Assembly (NCBI GenBank): GCA_963743035.1
Contig: CAVUOB010000001.1
Span: 456,823-520,822, forward strand
Direction: 5' to 3'
DNA from: PALSA-911 sp963743035
GTDB taxonomy: Bacteria; Pseudomonadota; Alphaproteobacteria; Acetobacterales; Acetobacteraceae
DNA: 64,000 nucleotides
Shown: one piece after another, positions 8,730 through 18,151 of the stretch
How positions within the stretch are numbered: the stretch's first letter is position 1
How the letters are laid out: each line of letters begins with the position of its first letter
Translations under genes and position numbers: made by a program
Notes under the pieces: generated by a model
What the model saw: only the letters and a program-made list of their open reading frames with translations
Databases searched by the model: none
What the model was told of the DNA's origin: nothing

Positions 8730-10375
8730 GCTCTGTCCCCTCGATTGAAGTGGCCGCGTACACTTGGCGCAGCCTGGTCTTCAGCAGCTTGCCGGTGGCG
8801 GTATGCGGCAGATCGTCCACGATGATGGTCCGTTCCGGCAGCCACCAGCGCGGCACCTTTTTGGCCAGGAAGGCGTGCATGTCTTCCGATGTCGGCGCCT
8901 GGCCGGGCCGGCAGCGCAGCAGCAGCAACGGCCGCTCCTGCCAACGCGGATGGGGAATGCCGATCACGGCCGCTTCCAGCACGTCGGGATGCCCGACCGC
9001 GGCGTTTTCGAGGTCGATGGACGAGATCCATTCGCCGCCCGACTTGATGACGTCCTTCACCCGGTCGGTGATGCGAACGAAGCCATCGGCATCGATGCTG
9101 GCGACATCGCCGGTGGCGAACCAGCCGTCCGGATCCGTGATCGCCTCGTCGCTGCGGAAGTAGGTGCTGATTACCCAGGGACCGCGAACCTGGATTTCGC
9201 CGACCGACACCCCATCGCGCGGCAAGGACTGGCCGGCCTGATCGACGATCCGCACCTCGATGCCGAACACCGGCCGCCCCTGCAACGCCTGGACCGCGTG
9301 GCGTTCGGCACATGGCAGCGCCTCGTGCTTGGGCAAAAGGGCCCCGACCGTCGCGATCGGGCTGGTCTCGGTCATGCCCCATGCCTGGATGACGACGGCG
9401 CCAAACAGCTCCTCGAACGCGGTGATGATGGCGATCGGGGCGGCGGAACCACCGACCATCACGCGACGCAGCCGGATATCCCGCAGATCGAGTTCCGGCG
9501 CCGTGCGTTCGCACGTAGTCGAGAAAGCCGAGCCACACGGTCGGCACGCCGACGGAGAAGGTGCACTGCTCCTGCTTCATCAGCTCGTAGAGGCTTGCCC
9601 CGTCCAGCCGCGGCCCTGGCAGCACGAGCTTCGCGCCGCACATGGCGGCGGCGAAGGGCAGACCCCACGCATTGACGTGAAACAGCGGCACGACCAGCAG
9701 CGCGCTGTCCCGCGCCGACAGGGCCAGCCCGTCGGCTGAGATACCGACGAACGCGTGGAGCAGCAGCGACCGGTGGCTGTACAGCACACCCTTCGGGTTG
9801 CCCGTGGTGCCGGACGTGTAGCAAAGCGTGCAGGCCGTATTCTCGTCCAGCCGGGGCCAATCGTAAGTATCCGCCTGTACGCTCAGCAGATCCTCGTAGC
9901 ACAGCAGGTTTGGCAGGGTGGAGGCGGGCATCTCCGCGCGACCCGCGAGCGCCACATAGCCGCGGACGTCGGGAAGGTTCGCGGCGATCTGCTCCAGCAA
10001 TGCGGTGAAGGTGACGTCGAAGAACACATACCGGTCCCCCGCGTGGTTGATCATGTATTCGATCTGCTCGGGGAACAGGCGTGGATTGACCGTGTGCAGA
10101 ACGCCGCCGCGGCCTGTGGCGCCGAAATACAGTTCCAGATGCCGGTGGTCGTTCCATGCCAGCGTGGCCACCGGTTCGTCCGGCGCCACGCCGAGCTGGT
10201 CGAGCGCGTGCGCCAATTGCCGGGCCCGGCCGGCAAGCCCGCTATACGTCGTGCGGTGAATTTCACCGGCATTGGTGCGGGAAACGATCTCCTGCCCGCC
10301 ATGGTTCAGCGCCGCATGCTCCAGAACCGATGACAGCAGAAGAGGCGATTGCTGCATCAAGCCGAGCATGGACAT
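8716..10375 (-). pseudogene. AMP-forming acyl-CoA synthetase (FadD-type), one frameshift
   Basis: The first part encodes the N-terminal ANL domain with the adenylation P-loop YTSGTTGNPKG (residues 186-196). The second, in another frame, has the WGMTETSP motif, the FATGDVA hinge segment, RVKDVIKSGGEW and the catalytic-Lys tail TATGKLL. The frames meet at about 9495: deleting one of the two C bases at 9495-9496 turns the junction into a smooth RTHGAELDLRDIRLRRV and yields a normal 552-aa enzyme. It would activate a carboxylic acid to its CoA thioester with ATP. A TetR-type palindrome lies about 80 bases upstream (10453-10470). ATG 10375 or ATG 10369 could start it; the second has the better spacing from GGGGG. 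Confidence 0.8.
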
Positions 10376-10450
10376 GCCCCCGATGCAGGATGTTCAGCCA
10401 TGGGGTTGCTCATTCGCGTCGCTCACTGTTCCTGTCCCTGCGACATAAAC

Positions 10451-10472
10451 TGACCGACCGGACGGTCGGTGT
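10451..10472 (-). promoter_or_regulatory. TetR-type operator upstream of the ligase/binding-protein operon
   Basis: The palindrome ACCGACCGGACGGTCGGT at 10453-10470 is self-complementary except for its central two bases. It is almost identical to a second palindrome at 24059-24076 in front of the enoyl-CoA hydratase operon; both fit TGACYGACCGGACGGTCRGT. The form is typical of operators for TetR-family repressors of acyl-CoA catabolism. The gene for a TetR protein ends the second operon (15147-15788). Confidence 0.6.
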
Positions 10473-10651
10473 AAAGCCTGCCGCCTGGGTCGGGCCCTGG
10501 CCCGGTGCTGCCGGGCCTGGGCCGTTCGATCGTGCAGCCGCCCGAGGCGGTGGAAGCACACGGCACGGATCAGCGCAGTGTGGCTCTCGCCCTTGTTGAG
10601 TTCGGCCGTTGCCTGCCGACGAAGTTGAGGCTGTTCAGGAGGGCGCTGGCA

Positions 10652-11593
10652 TTACCGGTTGGGCTCGCCGTCCGTCGAGGCCAGGCCGCGGATGCGCCGG
10701 ACCGTCAGATAGTCCAGGAAGACCTGAATCTTTGCCGGAACGAAATCGGCCTGCCGAAAGACCGCGTAGATCCCCTGCCCATGCTCGAACGACGCATTCG
10801 TCACCGCTACGTCCGATAGTAACCGCCGCAGCCGTCCGGTATGGATGTCGGGCTGCACGGTGTAATCGTCCAGCAGGGCCACGCCATGGCCCTGGATGGC
10901 GAGGATACGCAGCACCTCTCCGCTGTTTGTCGTGGTGGGGGAGGAGACCGCGATCTCCTCCAGCCTCCCGTTGCGGGAGAATCGCCAGACAGGCTCCTCC
11001 GGTCCGATCCAATAGGCCAGGCAACGGTGCCGCTTCAGGTCGGCCGGCGTCTCGACCGGGGGCGCCTGGTCGAGATAGGCCGGGCTCGCCACCAGGATGC
11101 GTTCACTCGGCAGGATCAGCCGCTGCTTCAATCCGAGGTCCTGGGGGCGACCAATGCGGATCTCGATATCGATGTCGGAATCCTGCTGGCTGAGATTGGC
11201 CGGGCGCTCCGCCAGATGCAGCTCGATCTTGATGTCGGGATAGGTGGTTTGAAACCCGGGGATCAGCCTGGCCAGGATCCGGTTGCCGAACATCAGCCGG
11301 GAGTGGACGCGCAGTGTGCCGCTGGGCCGGCGCTGGAACGCGCCCGCTTCCGCCTCTGCCTGGCGAATCCCCTCCAGGATCGGCTCGATGCGCCTCAGAT
11401 AGGCCTGCCCCGCCTCAGTTAGCGACAAGCTGCGGCTGGTCCGATTGAGCAATTGCACGCCGAGCGCGGCCTCCAGATCTCCGACCAGGCGGGAAACCGA
11501 TGCTGGCGACAGGCCGGATCGCCGACCAGCCTCGGAGAAACTTCCATGCCGCACGGAAGCGGCGAATAGCTCCATGGCATTCAGCCGGTTCAC
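10652..11593 (-). CDS. LysR-family transcriptional regulator
   Basis: Predicted 313 aa. The N-terminal winged helix-turn-helix reads MELFAASVRHGSFSEAGRR then LSPASVSRLVGDLEAALG, the canonical LysR DNA-binding domain (residues about 7-65). The rest is the LysR substrate-binding domain, with typical phrases such as GTLRVHSR and GVALLDDY. The start is GTG 11593, supported by GGAGG seven bases upstream; an in-frame ATG at 11575 would remove part of the first helix. It is divergent from the luciferase-like monooxygenase gene across 136 bases, so regulation of that operon is likely. No confident T-N11-A box could be singled out there. Confidence 0.9.
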   Translation of the reverse strand: MNRLNAMELFAASVRHGSFSEAGRRSGLSPASVSRLVGDLEAALGVQLLNRTSRSLSLTEAGQAYLRRIEPILEGIRQAEAEAGAFQRRPSGTLRVHSRLMFGNRILARLIPGFQTTYPDIKIELHLAERPANLSQQDSDIDIEIRIGRPQDLGLKQRLILPSERILVASPAYLDQAPPVETPADLKRHRCLAYWIGPEEPVWRFSRNGRLEEIAVSSPTTTNSGEVLRILAIQGHGVALLDDYTVQPDIHTGRLRRLLSDVAVTNASFEHGQGIYAVFRQADFVPAKIQVFLDYLTVRRIRGLASTDGEPNR

Positions 11594-11729
11594 GGCCGCC
11601 CTCCCATCTTCTCGTTTTCCAAGAAGGTTATGTTTGCATATGCCCGATTGTTTTGGGAAATCTCCATGGGCAGTCTTCAGAAGACAGATACGGGGCCTGA
11701 CACCGTGTCACTTCAAATGGAGAGCGTGC

Positions 11730-12815
11730 ATGGTCGAATTCGGTGTATTCATCTTGATGCAGCAACGTGGCTACCACCAGAGCTCCAATCTGGTGCTGCG
11801 CAACGCGGTCGAGCAGACGGTCGTTGCCGAACAGGCCGGGTTCAACACGGCATGGTTCGCCGAACACCATTTCTCCAATTACTCGCTGTGCCCGTCCCCG
11901 TTGATGATGGTCGCGCATTGCGCCGGCCTGACCAAACATATCCGGCTGGGCAGCGCGGTCTGCGTGCTGCCGCTGTATCATCCGGCGCGCCTGCTGGCGG
12001 AAGCCGGGTTCGCTGATACCGTGTCGAACGGACGGCTGGAGTTTGGCGTCGGCGCCGGATACCAGGATTTCGAGTTCGAGCGCTTCGGCGTGAAGCTGGC
12101 CAACTCGTCGGCGATCTTCAGCGAATTCCTGGATGTGCTGAAGCTCGGCATGGAAAAGCAGGTCTTCACCTATGACGGCAAGCATATCCAGTTCCCTCCG
12201 ACCGCCATCAGCATGCGTGCCACCCAGCAACCAAACCCGCCGCTCTGGCTCGCGACCCTCAATCCGGCGACGCAGGCGCGGGCGATGCGCGAGGGACACG
12301 ACCTGTTCGTGACGGTGCTCCTGAACGGCAAGGACAAGCTGCAGGCGCTGCGCGATAACCTTGTCAACGTGGCAGACGGTATCAAACACGACTTGTCGAA
12401 GACACGGGTGGCGCTGCTGCGCTGTGCCTTCGCCAGCGACAGCAAGGCTGAGATCGACAGCTACCTCGACTGTGCCCGCTACCAGCGCCGTGTGTCCGAA
12501 AGCCTGCGCGACCGCCGCGCCCAAAGCGGCGATGGCTACATGATCAAGGAAGACGCCCGCCCGTCGGATCCGACGCTGGATGACCTGCGCGCCGCTCTGC
12601 CGGTCGGCAGCGTGAACGAGGTGATCGAGCGTATGGTCGAGGAAATTCGTATCCTGCGTCCCACCCATGTCGCGCTGCAGACCCAGCTTGGCGATTTCGA
12701 CCAGGCGACCATGCTGCGGCAACTGGATCTCTGGGGCTCGCGGATCATCCCGGCGATCCGCCGCGAGCTTGGGGATGACGTCATCTCGCATCAGCCGCGG
12801 GTGATGGCTGCCTGA
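11730..12815 (+). CDS. LLM-class flavin-dependent monooxygenase
   Basis: Predicted 361 aa. The fold of bacterial luciferase-like enzymes is clear from MVEFGVFILMQQRGYH at the start, AEQAGFNTAWFAEHHF, and IRLGSAVCVLPLYHPARLLAE, followed by GRLEFGVGAGY. The family uses FMNH2 or F420H2 and oxygen to hydroxylate or oxidise ketones, amines and similar substrates; which cofactor is used here cannot be told. The reading frame is open 285 bases further upstream, but that part overlaps the LysR gene, and ATG 11730 gives the normal family N-terminus with GGAG upstream. It heads a plus-strand run with a binding protein and an SMP-30 lactonase, suggesting monooxygenation and lactone opening of one imported substrate. 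Confidence 0.85.
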   Translation: MVEFGVFILMQQRGYHQSSNLVLRNAVEQTVVAEQAGFNTAWFAEHHFSNYSLCPSPLMMVAHCAGLTKHIRLGSAVCVLPLYHPARLLAEAGFADTVSNGRLEFGVGAGYQDFEFERFGVKLANSSAIFSEFLDVLKLGMEKQVFTYDGKHIQFPPTAISMRATQQPNPPLWLATLNPATQARAMREGHDLFVTVLLNGKDKLQALRDNLVNVADGIKHDLSKTRVALLRCAFASDSKAEIDSYLDCARYQRRVSESLRDRRAQSGDGYMIKEDARPSDPTLDDLRAALPVGSVNEVIERMVEEIRILRPTHVALQTQLGDFDQATMLRQLDLWGSRIIPAIRRELGDDVISHQPRVMAA

Positions 12816-12981
12816 GAAAAGGTCTCGACGATCCGGGCACCCCTCACGGTCCATTCGACCGAAGCACTGAACGGACCGATTGCGTCGTCGTCCTGCCCTG
12901 CAGGATGGCGCCGCCGTCGGTCCGCACGGTATGAATGAACTGTTGCGCCGCACGGCGCATGAAATCGTCAATAATTCAATA

Positions 12982-14259
12982 ATGATGATGAGTGAAACGA
13001 AGATGAACCAAGCAAGAAACCATCGCACCGAAACCGGCAGCCTCGGCCGGCGCGCGCTGCTGGGCGGCGCGGCCGGGCTGCCGCTGTTGGCCCGGGCAGG
13101 GTGCGCGCGGGCTCAGGCCAGTGGCCAGCCGATCAGGATCGGCGTTCTGTGCGACATGTCGGGACCTTATTCCGACGACACAGGCCCGGGCCTGGTGGCC
13201 GCTGTCCGCATGGGTGTCCAGGCCGCGGGCGAGCGCATCCTTGGCCAGCCTGTCACCGTCGTTGCGGCAGACGATCAGAACAAGCCGGATGTCGGCGTGG
13301 CGATCGCTCGTCGCTGGCTGGATGAGGAAGGCGTCAGCGCGATCGTCGCGGCATCGGCCTCCTCCATCACCCTCGCCGTGAATGCCCTGACGCAGGCACG
13401 CAAGAAGATCATGTTGGTCTGCGGCAGCCTGAGCACCGATATCACCGGCAAGAACTGCGCACCCACGACCTTCCAGTTCGGGCTCGACACCTATGCCGGG
13501 CCGAAATCCGTCGTCGCCCCGGCGATCCGGAACGGCCTGACGACCTGGTTTATCCTCAACGTCGACTACGCGTTCGGGCACAGCCTGAAGGAGGAGACGA
13601 CGCGCCTGATTGCGGGCGCCGGCGGCAAGCTGCTGGGCAGCTCGTCGTTCCCGCTGGGCAGCCCCGATTTCTCCAGTGTGCTGCTGCAGGCTCAGGCCTC
13701 CGGCGCGAAGGCGCTTGCGCTGGCCTGCGGCGGCGCGGACTGGTCCAATCTGGTGAAGCAGGCCCATGAATTCGGGCTGGGTGCCAAGGGACAGAGCCTC
13801 GTGGCTCTCGCGGCTGGCATCAACGAGATTCAGGCAGTCGGCGCCGATGTCTGCCAGGGCATGCTGGCGTCGATGCCCTTCTACTGGGATTTGGATGCGG
13901 GATCGCGGGCGTTCGACGCCAAATTCCGGCCGATGCATGAGGGCATCTATCCCAACTGGCAACAATCCGACGGCTACAGCAGCGTGTTGCACTACCTGAA
14001 GGCGGTGCAGGCGGCCGGCACGGCGGATGGGGCGGCCGTAGCGGAGGTCATGCACAAGACTCCGGTGGATGACTTGCTCCTGAAGAGCGCTCAGATCCGG
14101 ACCGACGGTCAGGTGATGCGGCCGCTCTATTTGCTGCGGGTGAAGCCCGAGAGCACCCGCGGAAAGGGCGATATCTTCGATCTGGTTTCGACGATCTCGC
14201 CCGAGGACGGTTGGCGTCCGACGGCCGAAAGTGCTTGCCCGCTGCTGCGCAAGGCCTGA
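12982..14259 (+). CDS. ABC transporter substrate-binding protein, LivK type (second copy)
   Basis: About 420 aa; the exact start is unclear among ATG 12982, 12988 and 13003, none with a strong ribosome-binding site. A twin-arginine-like signal (GRRALLGGAAGLPLLARAG) is followed by IRIGVLCDMSGPYSDDTGPG and IARRWLDEEGVSAIVAA, closely parallel to the protein at 7485-8729. Both keep the same DMNGPY/DMSGPY and GPG phrases, so they are paralogues that probably bind related ligands. The upstream gene is the luciferase-like monooxygenase, and the downstream SMP-30 gene starts four bases after its stop. No membrane or ATPase component is encoded nearby. Confidence 0.85.
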   Translation: MMMSETKMNQARNHRTETGSLGRRALLGGAAGLPLLARAGCARAQASGQPIRIGVLCDMSGPYSDDTGPGLVAAVRMGVQAAGERILGQPVTVVAADDQNKPDVGVAIARRWLDEEGVSAIVAASASSITLAVNALTQARKKIMLVCGSLSTDITGKNCAPTTFQFGLDTYAGPKSVVAPAIRNGLTTWFILNVDYAFGHSLKEETTRLIAGAGGKLLGSSSFPLGSPDFSSVLLQAQASGAKALALACGGADWSNLVKQAHEFGLGAKGQSLVALAAGINEIQAVGADVCQGMLASMPFYWDLDAGSRAFDAKFRPMHEGIYPNWQQSDGYSSVLHYLKAVQAAGTADGAAVAEVMHKTPVDDLLLKSAQIRTDGQVMRPLYLLRVKPESTRGKGDIFDLVSTISPEDGWRPTAESACPLLRKA

Positions 14260-14262
14260 GCG

Positions 14263-15226
14263 GTGAGCGTGTCGGTCGATCTTATCCCCGGGAACCCGGA
14301 CCGCTTGGGCGAGTCCCCGCTGTGGGATCCGGCGACCGGCACGCTGTTCCGGGTCGAACTCGGTGGCGCCCTGCATCCACGCGCTGGAAACCGCGACCGG
14401 GGTCGCACGACGCTGGGACATGCCCTCGGTCGTCGGCAGCATCGGGCTGGGCGCACTCGGTCACCTCATCGCGGCGCTGCGGGACGGGTTCCACGATCTC
14501 GACCTGTCGAGCGGCACGCTGCGCCCGCTCTGCACCATCGAGCCGCCAGCCGGCAACCGGTTCAACGATGGCAAGATGGATCGCGCCGGACGCTTCCTGT
14601 GCGGCACCATGCAAACCCGAGCCGGCGCCGCGCCGGGTATCCTCTACCGGCTGGGTTTGCGAGTGCGATCGCCCGAGGCCGAGCCAGCCTCAGGCGTAAA
14701 TGGCCCTGTCGAACAACCAGCGCTCCTATGCGAACCGCTGGAAACCGGGATCGGGATTTCCAACGGGCTTTGCTTCAGTCCCGCCGGCGACTGGCTGTAT
14801 TTTACCGACAGCCCGGTCGGGATCATCTGGGCCTACCCGTATGACACGCAAACCGGCGCGGTCGGCCCGAGGCGGGATTTCGTGAACGTCACGGCTATCG
14901 CGGGCTCCCCGGCTGACGGCGCCACGGTGGATGCGGATGGTTGCCTCTGGGCCGCGCTCGTTCGCACCGGTCAGGTCGCCCGCTTCACCCCGGACGGGCG
15001 CCTGGACCAGGTGATAGACGTGCCCGTGCCGCACCCCACCTGTCCAGCCTTCGGCGGCAGCCGCCTCGATGTGCTCTATGTCACCTCGATCTCGGATTCC
15101 GGGCGCATGCGCAGCGACCACCCGGACGCCGGACGCCTGGTCGCCATCACCGGGACCGGCGCGACCGGACTGGCGGAGGCTCGGTTCGCGGGCTGGCCTC
15201 CGGAAGGCCGACGCCCTGAGGCCTGA
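14263..15226 (+). pseudogene. SMP-30/gluconolactonase/LRE-family lactonase, one frameshift
   Basis: Starts at GTG 14263, three bases after the binding-protein stop. The opening GESPLWDPATGTLF carries the first metal-binding Glu of SMP-30-type beta-propellers. Beyond base 14358 the frame shifts: the next frame reads SVAPCIHALE, then GNRFNDGKMD (metal-binding Asn), DGATVDADGCLW and VTSISDSGRM (catalytic Asp region). Removing A14358 turns GAACTCGGTG into GACTCGGTG and restores a 320-aa protein. Family members hydrolyse lactones with a divalent metal. In this place the likely substrate is a lactone formed by the monooxygenase encoded two genes earlier. The 3' end overlaps the convergent TetR gene by 80 bases. 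Confidence 0.78.
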
Positions 15227-15788
15227 CCAAGCCGCCGAAAATCATGCCGTGATACATGTCGGCGATCTGCACCGCGTCCAGCCGCCGTCCGGGTTGGTAC
15301 CAGCGGTGCATCCAGTTCAGCGCCGACAGGATCAGCCGGCCGGCGGTCGGAATGTCCATGTCGCGCAATTCGCCGCTGGCGACCCCTTCGGTCAGGAGCG
15401 AACGCAGCAGCGCCTCGTACTGGTCGCGCCACACCATCCGCTCGCCCTGCCGGCGCAGGTCCGGGTCGGCCCAGAACGCTGCGGTGGAGGCAATCCAGAT
15501 CATGCGATGGCGCTCGAAGAACTCGGCAGAGGCACGCATGAACTGCCGCACCTTTTCGGCCACGGGCGCATCCGCCGGAATGCGGGCCACGACAAAGCTG
15601 GTCAGTTCCCGGGTATAGCCCAGCGCGATGCGGGAGTACAGCGCCTCCTTGTCGGCGAAATGATGATAGAGCAGCGCCTTGGAGATTCCGCACCGTTCCG
15701 CCAGGTCGCGCATCGACGTCCGCTCGTAGCCGCGTTCGGCGAACAGAGTGGCGGCTTCGATCAGGATTTGGCGGACCCGGTCGGACAT
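15147..15788 (-). CDS. TetR-family transcriptional regulator
   Basis: Predicted 213 aa. The N-terminal helix-turn-helix is clear: LIEAATLFAERGYERTSMRDLAERCGIS with KALLYHHFADKEALY. The C-terminal ligand domain ends in a Pro/Arg-rich tail that overlaps the SMP-30 gene. It is the last gene of the minus-strand run that starts at 24009, separated from the carboxymuconolactone decarboxylase gene by 98 bases. It is the only TetR gene between the two matching operators at 10453 and 24059, so it is the best candidate to bind them, probably released by an acyl-CoA intermediate. That link is inference. Confidence 0.88.
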   Translation of the reverse strand: MSDRVRQILIEAATLFAERGYERTSMRDLAERCGISKALLYHHFADKEALYSRIALGYTRELTSFVVARIPADAPVAEKVRQFMRASAEFFERHRMIWIASTAAFWADPDLRRQGERMVWRDQYEALLRSLLTEGVASGELRDMDIPTAGRLILSALNWMHRWYQPGRRLDAVQIADMYHGMIFGGLVRPQGVGLPEASPRTEPPPVRSRRSR

Positions 15789-15886
15789 GTCGTCCGCGGT
15801 CGGAAGATCAGTCCCGGAGGATTTGGGCGCGGCCAGGAGACTCTCCCGCTGGTTCAGATGCTGTGGGACCTGTGATCAGGGCGCGG

Positions 15887-16648
15887 TCACGCCAATTCGT
15901 CAACGAGCGACATCAGCGCGGGCACGCCGAGGGCGCAGGCATGGACGCCCAGGTGCGCGGTCATCTGCAGCACTTGCAGAATGTCCGGCCAATCGATGCC
16001 ATGGGCCAGGGCGCGGCGGATCTGTAGCCGGATTCCGGACGGATTCAGGCCGGTGAAGCATGCATCCAGCGCGAGGCAGATCAGGATGCGGCTGCGCTCA
16101 TCCAGCCCGTCAGCCGCCGGGGCACAGGTCAGCAACTCGAAGACATGCCCGAAATAGGCCGGATCCAGGCGCAGCAGCACATCGCAATGGCGCGGCCAGT
16201 CGCCGAACCGATCGACATACGTCTGCTTCTGACGCTGTTGGTCGGCGGTCAATGCCGAACCCAGCGCCGGGACGGCCTGGCCGGCGGCCTCCAGCTCCTC
16301 CGCCAGGATTTCCACACCGATCTGGGTGCCGCTCAGCCCCTGGGCGGTGGCCATCGCGAGGACCTCCATCACCTGCGCCGGCGAGGCACCGTGCCTGAGC
16401 GCGTAGCGCATGTGCAAGACCAGGCCGGACTCGAACAGATGCGTGCTGGATGCGTCCAGCGCGACATACAGGAGCTCGCACATCATCGGCGAGAGCGGAC
16501 CATTGGATGCCGGGTACCCGCCGTAGCGGGCATACACGTCCAGGAACGCCGGATTGAACCGCAGGATGCCCTCGGTCCAGTTCGTCCAGTAGCCGCGGGC
16601 CTTGATGTAGGCCTGCTTCAAGGCCTCCTGCTCGGCGGTCAGGCTCAT
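15887..16648 (-). CDS. carboxymuconolactone decarboxylase (AhpD-like) family protein, two repeats
   Basis: Predicted 253 aa with two alpha-helical CMD repeats, one around LLYVALDASSTHLFESGLVLHMRYAL and one around LICLALDACFTGLNPSGIRLQIRRAL. Neither repeat has the CxxC of peroxidase-type AhpD, so a decarboxylase/hydrolase-like or structural role is more likely. ATG 16648 overlaps the stop of the upstream double-SDR gene as ATGA, with GGAG in front, which shows translational coupling. In-frame fusion to the SDR seen upstream is only a product of the frameshift in that gene. Confidence 0.8.
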   Translation of the reverse strand: MSLTAEQEALKQAYIKARGYWTNWTEGILRFNPAFLDVYARYGGYPASNGPLSPMMCELLYVALDASSTHLFESGLVLHMRYALRHGASPAQVMEVLAMATAQGLSGTQIGVEILAEELEAAGQAVPALGSALTADQQRQKQTYVDRFGDWPRHCDVLLRLDPAYFGHVFELLTCAPAADGLDERSRILICLALDACFTGLNPSGIRLQIRRALAHGIDWPDILQVLQMTAHLGVHACALGVPALMSLVDELA

Positions 16649-18151
16649 GCGGTTTGCTCCAGATCGGGGCCGGCATAGATGCTCAAGCCGCCATCGACGA
16701 CGATCGGTACTGCCGGAAATATAGCCGGCGTCCGGGGACAGCAGGAATGCGGCCGTGGCCGCGACGTCTGCCGGGTCCACCATGCGCCCTTGCGGCATAC
16801 GCGCGGTCCAGGCCGGGTCGTCGCCGACCAGCGGTCCAGCGGCGACTGTATTGGCGCGCAAACCGCTGCCGCCCCATTCGCAGGCCATGGTGCGCGTCAG
16901 CATGCCGATCGCCGCTGCCGCCGCGCTGCCGCCTACCGGGCCCGCGCCGCCGATCTGGCCCGATACGGCGGTCAGGTTGACGACCGCGCCGTAGCCCTGC
17001 AGCAGCATCAGCCGCCCGGCCGCCTGGACCGTGAGGAACTGTCCCTGGATGTGCTTTTCGAGCTGGTCGGGCAGGCCGATCCCGCCGTCCGCCAACGTAT
17101 CCGTTCCGGCGGCATTCACCAGGCCGTCGATCCGCCCATGGACGGCCACGAAACCTTCCATGGCGGCAAGGACCGCCGCACCGTCCGCCGCGGCCTGGAT
17201 GGAGCCTGCCGGCCCCTCGCCGTTCCGGGCGGTGCTGTCCAGCAGCAGCAGGGTCGCCCCCGCCTCGGACAGAACGCGCGCGCAAGCCTGCCCCAGCCGG
17301 CTGCCGGCACCGGCAATGACATAGGCCGGCCGCCCGGCTGGTGGCGCGCTCGGCGCTGTGCCCCGCACCACAGCCGCATCGTCGCTGCCGCCATAGGCTG
17401 TGCTGGCGCCATCGACGATCAGCAGCGTTCCGGCCGAACCACGGGCAGCAGGGCTGGCCAGATACGTGATGGCCGCGGCGATCTCGGCCGGCGTGCCCAT
17501 GCGGCCCATCGGGATGCGCCGCGCGACCAGGGCGGGATCTACCCGGCCGCGCCGGATCAGTTCATCCACCAGGTCGGTGCGCGTATATCCCGGTGCCACC
17601 GCGTTCACCCGAATGCCGTGCCTCGCCCACGCGCAGGCATGTCCGCGCGTGACCGCCACGACCCCGGCCTTGGACGCGCTGTAGCCGTTCCGCAGCGGGA
17701 TCGCCCGCAGCGCCGCGCCGGATGCGAGGTTGACGATGATCCCCCGTTCGCCGCCCGCATCCGGCGACTGTTCGCGCATGACCGCCGCAGCGGCGACGGA
17801 GGCCCGCTCCATCCCCAGCATATTGATGGCGAGCAGCCGGCGAAACGCTTCCAGCGGCTGGTCTATGACCGGCGTCCCGCCCGAATCGATGACCCCGGCG
17901 TTGTTCACCAGCACGTCCAGCCGGTCAAACCGGGCAACGCAGTCCTGGACCATCCGCGCGGGATCTCCGGGGGCGCCCATGTCGACGGTGATCGCCCCGG
18001 CACCGCTCCCAAGTTGGGAGGCGCGAGCTTCGGCGGCGGCTGCGTCGATGTCGGCGATCACCACGCGATCGCCGAGGGCGGCGAAGCGTTGTGCCGCTGC
18101 CCAACCAATGCCGGCCGCCCCACCGGTAACCAGGACAACTCGCTGGGTCAT
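16645..18151 (-). pseudogene. tandem short-chain dehydrogenase/reductase (two SDR domains), one frameshift
   Basis: About 501 aa if repaired. Domain 1 (residues 1-255) is a classical SDR with GGAAGIG (10-16), NNAG and Tyr157/Lys161 in YSASK. Domain 2 (about 275-500) has AGAGSRLG and NAAG, but the position of the catalytic Tyr and Lys reads GGSAAAAA (Gly and Ala instead), so it is probably catalytically dead. After GYISGST the frame breaks: removing one base at 16705 restores VVDGG and a stop that overlaps the next start as ATGA. Its own start ATG 18151 also overlaps the preceding SDR stop by four bases. The first domain probably oxidises a hydroxyacyl-CoA in the pathway. Confidence 0.75.

Noticed and set aside
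15887..18151. A 754-residue SDR-SDR-CMD fusion protein in one frame
   Set aside because: The fusion depends on one surplus base at 16705. Without it the SDR ends in VVDGG and its stop overlaps the CMD start as ATGA, with a proper ribosome-binding site, so these are two genes.
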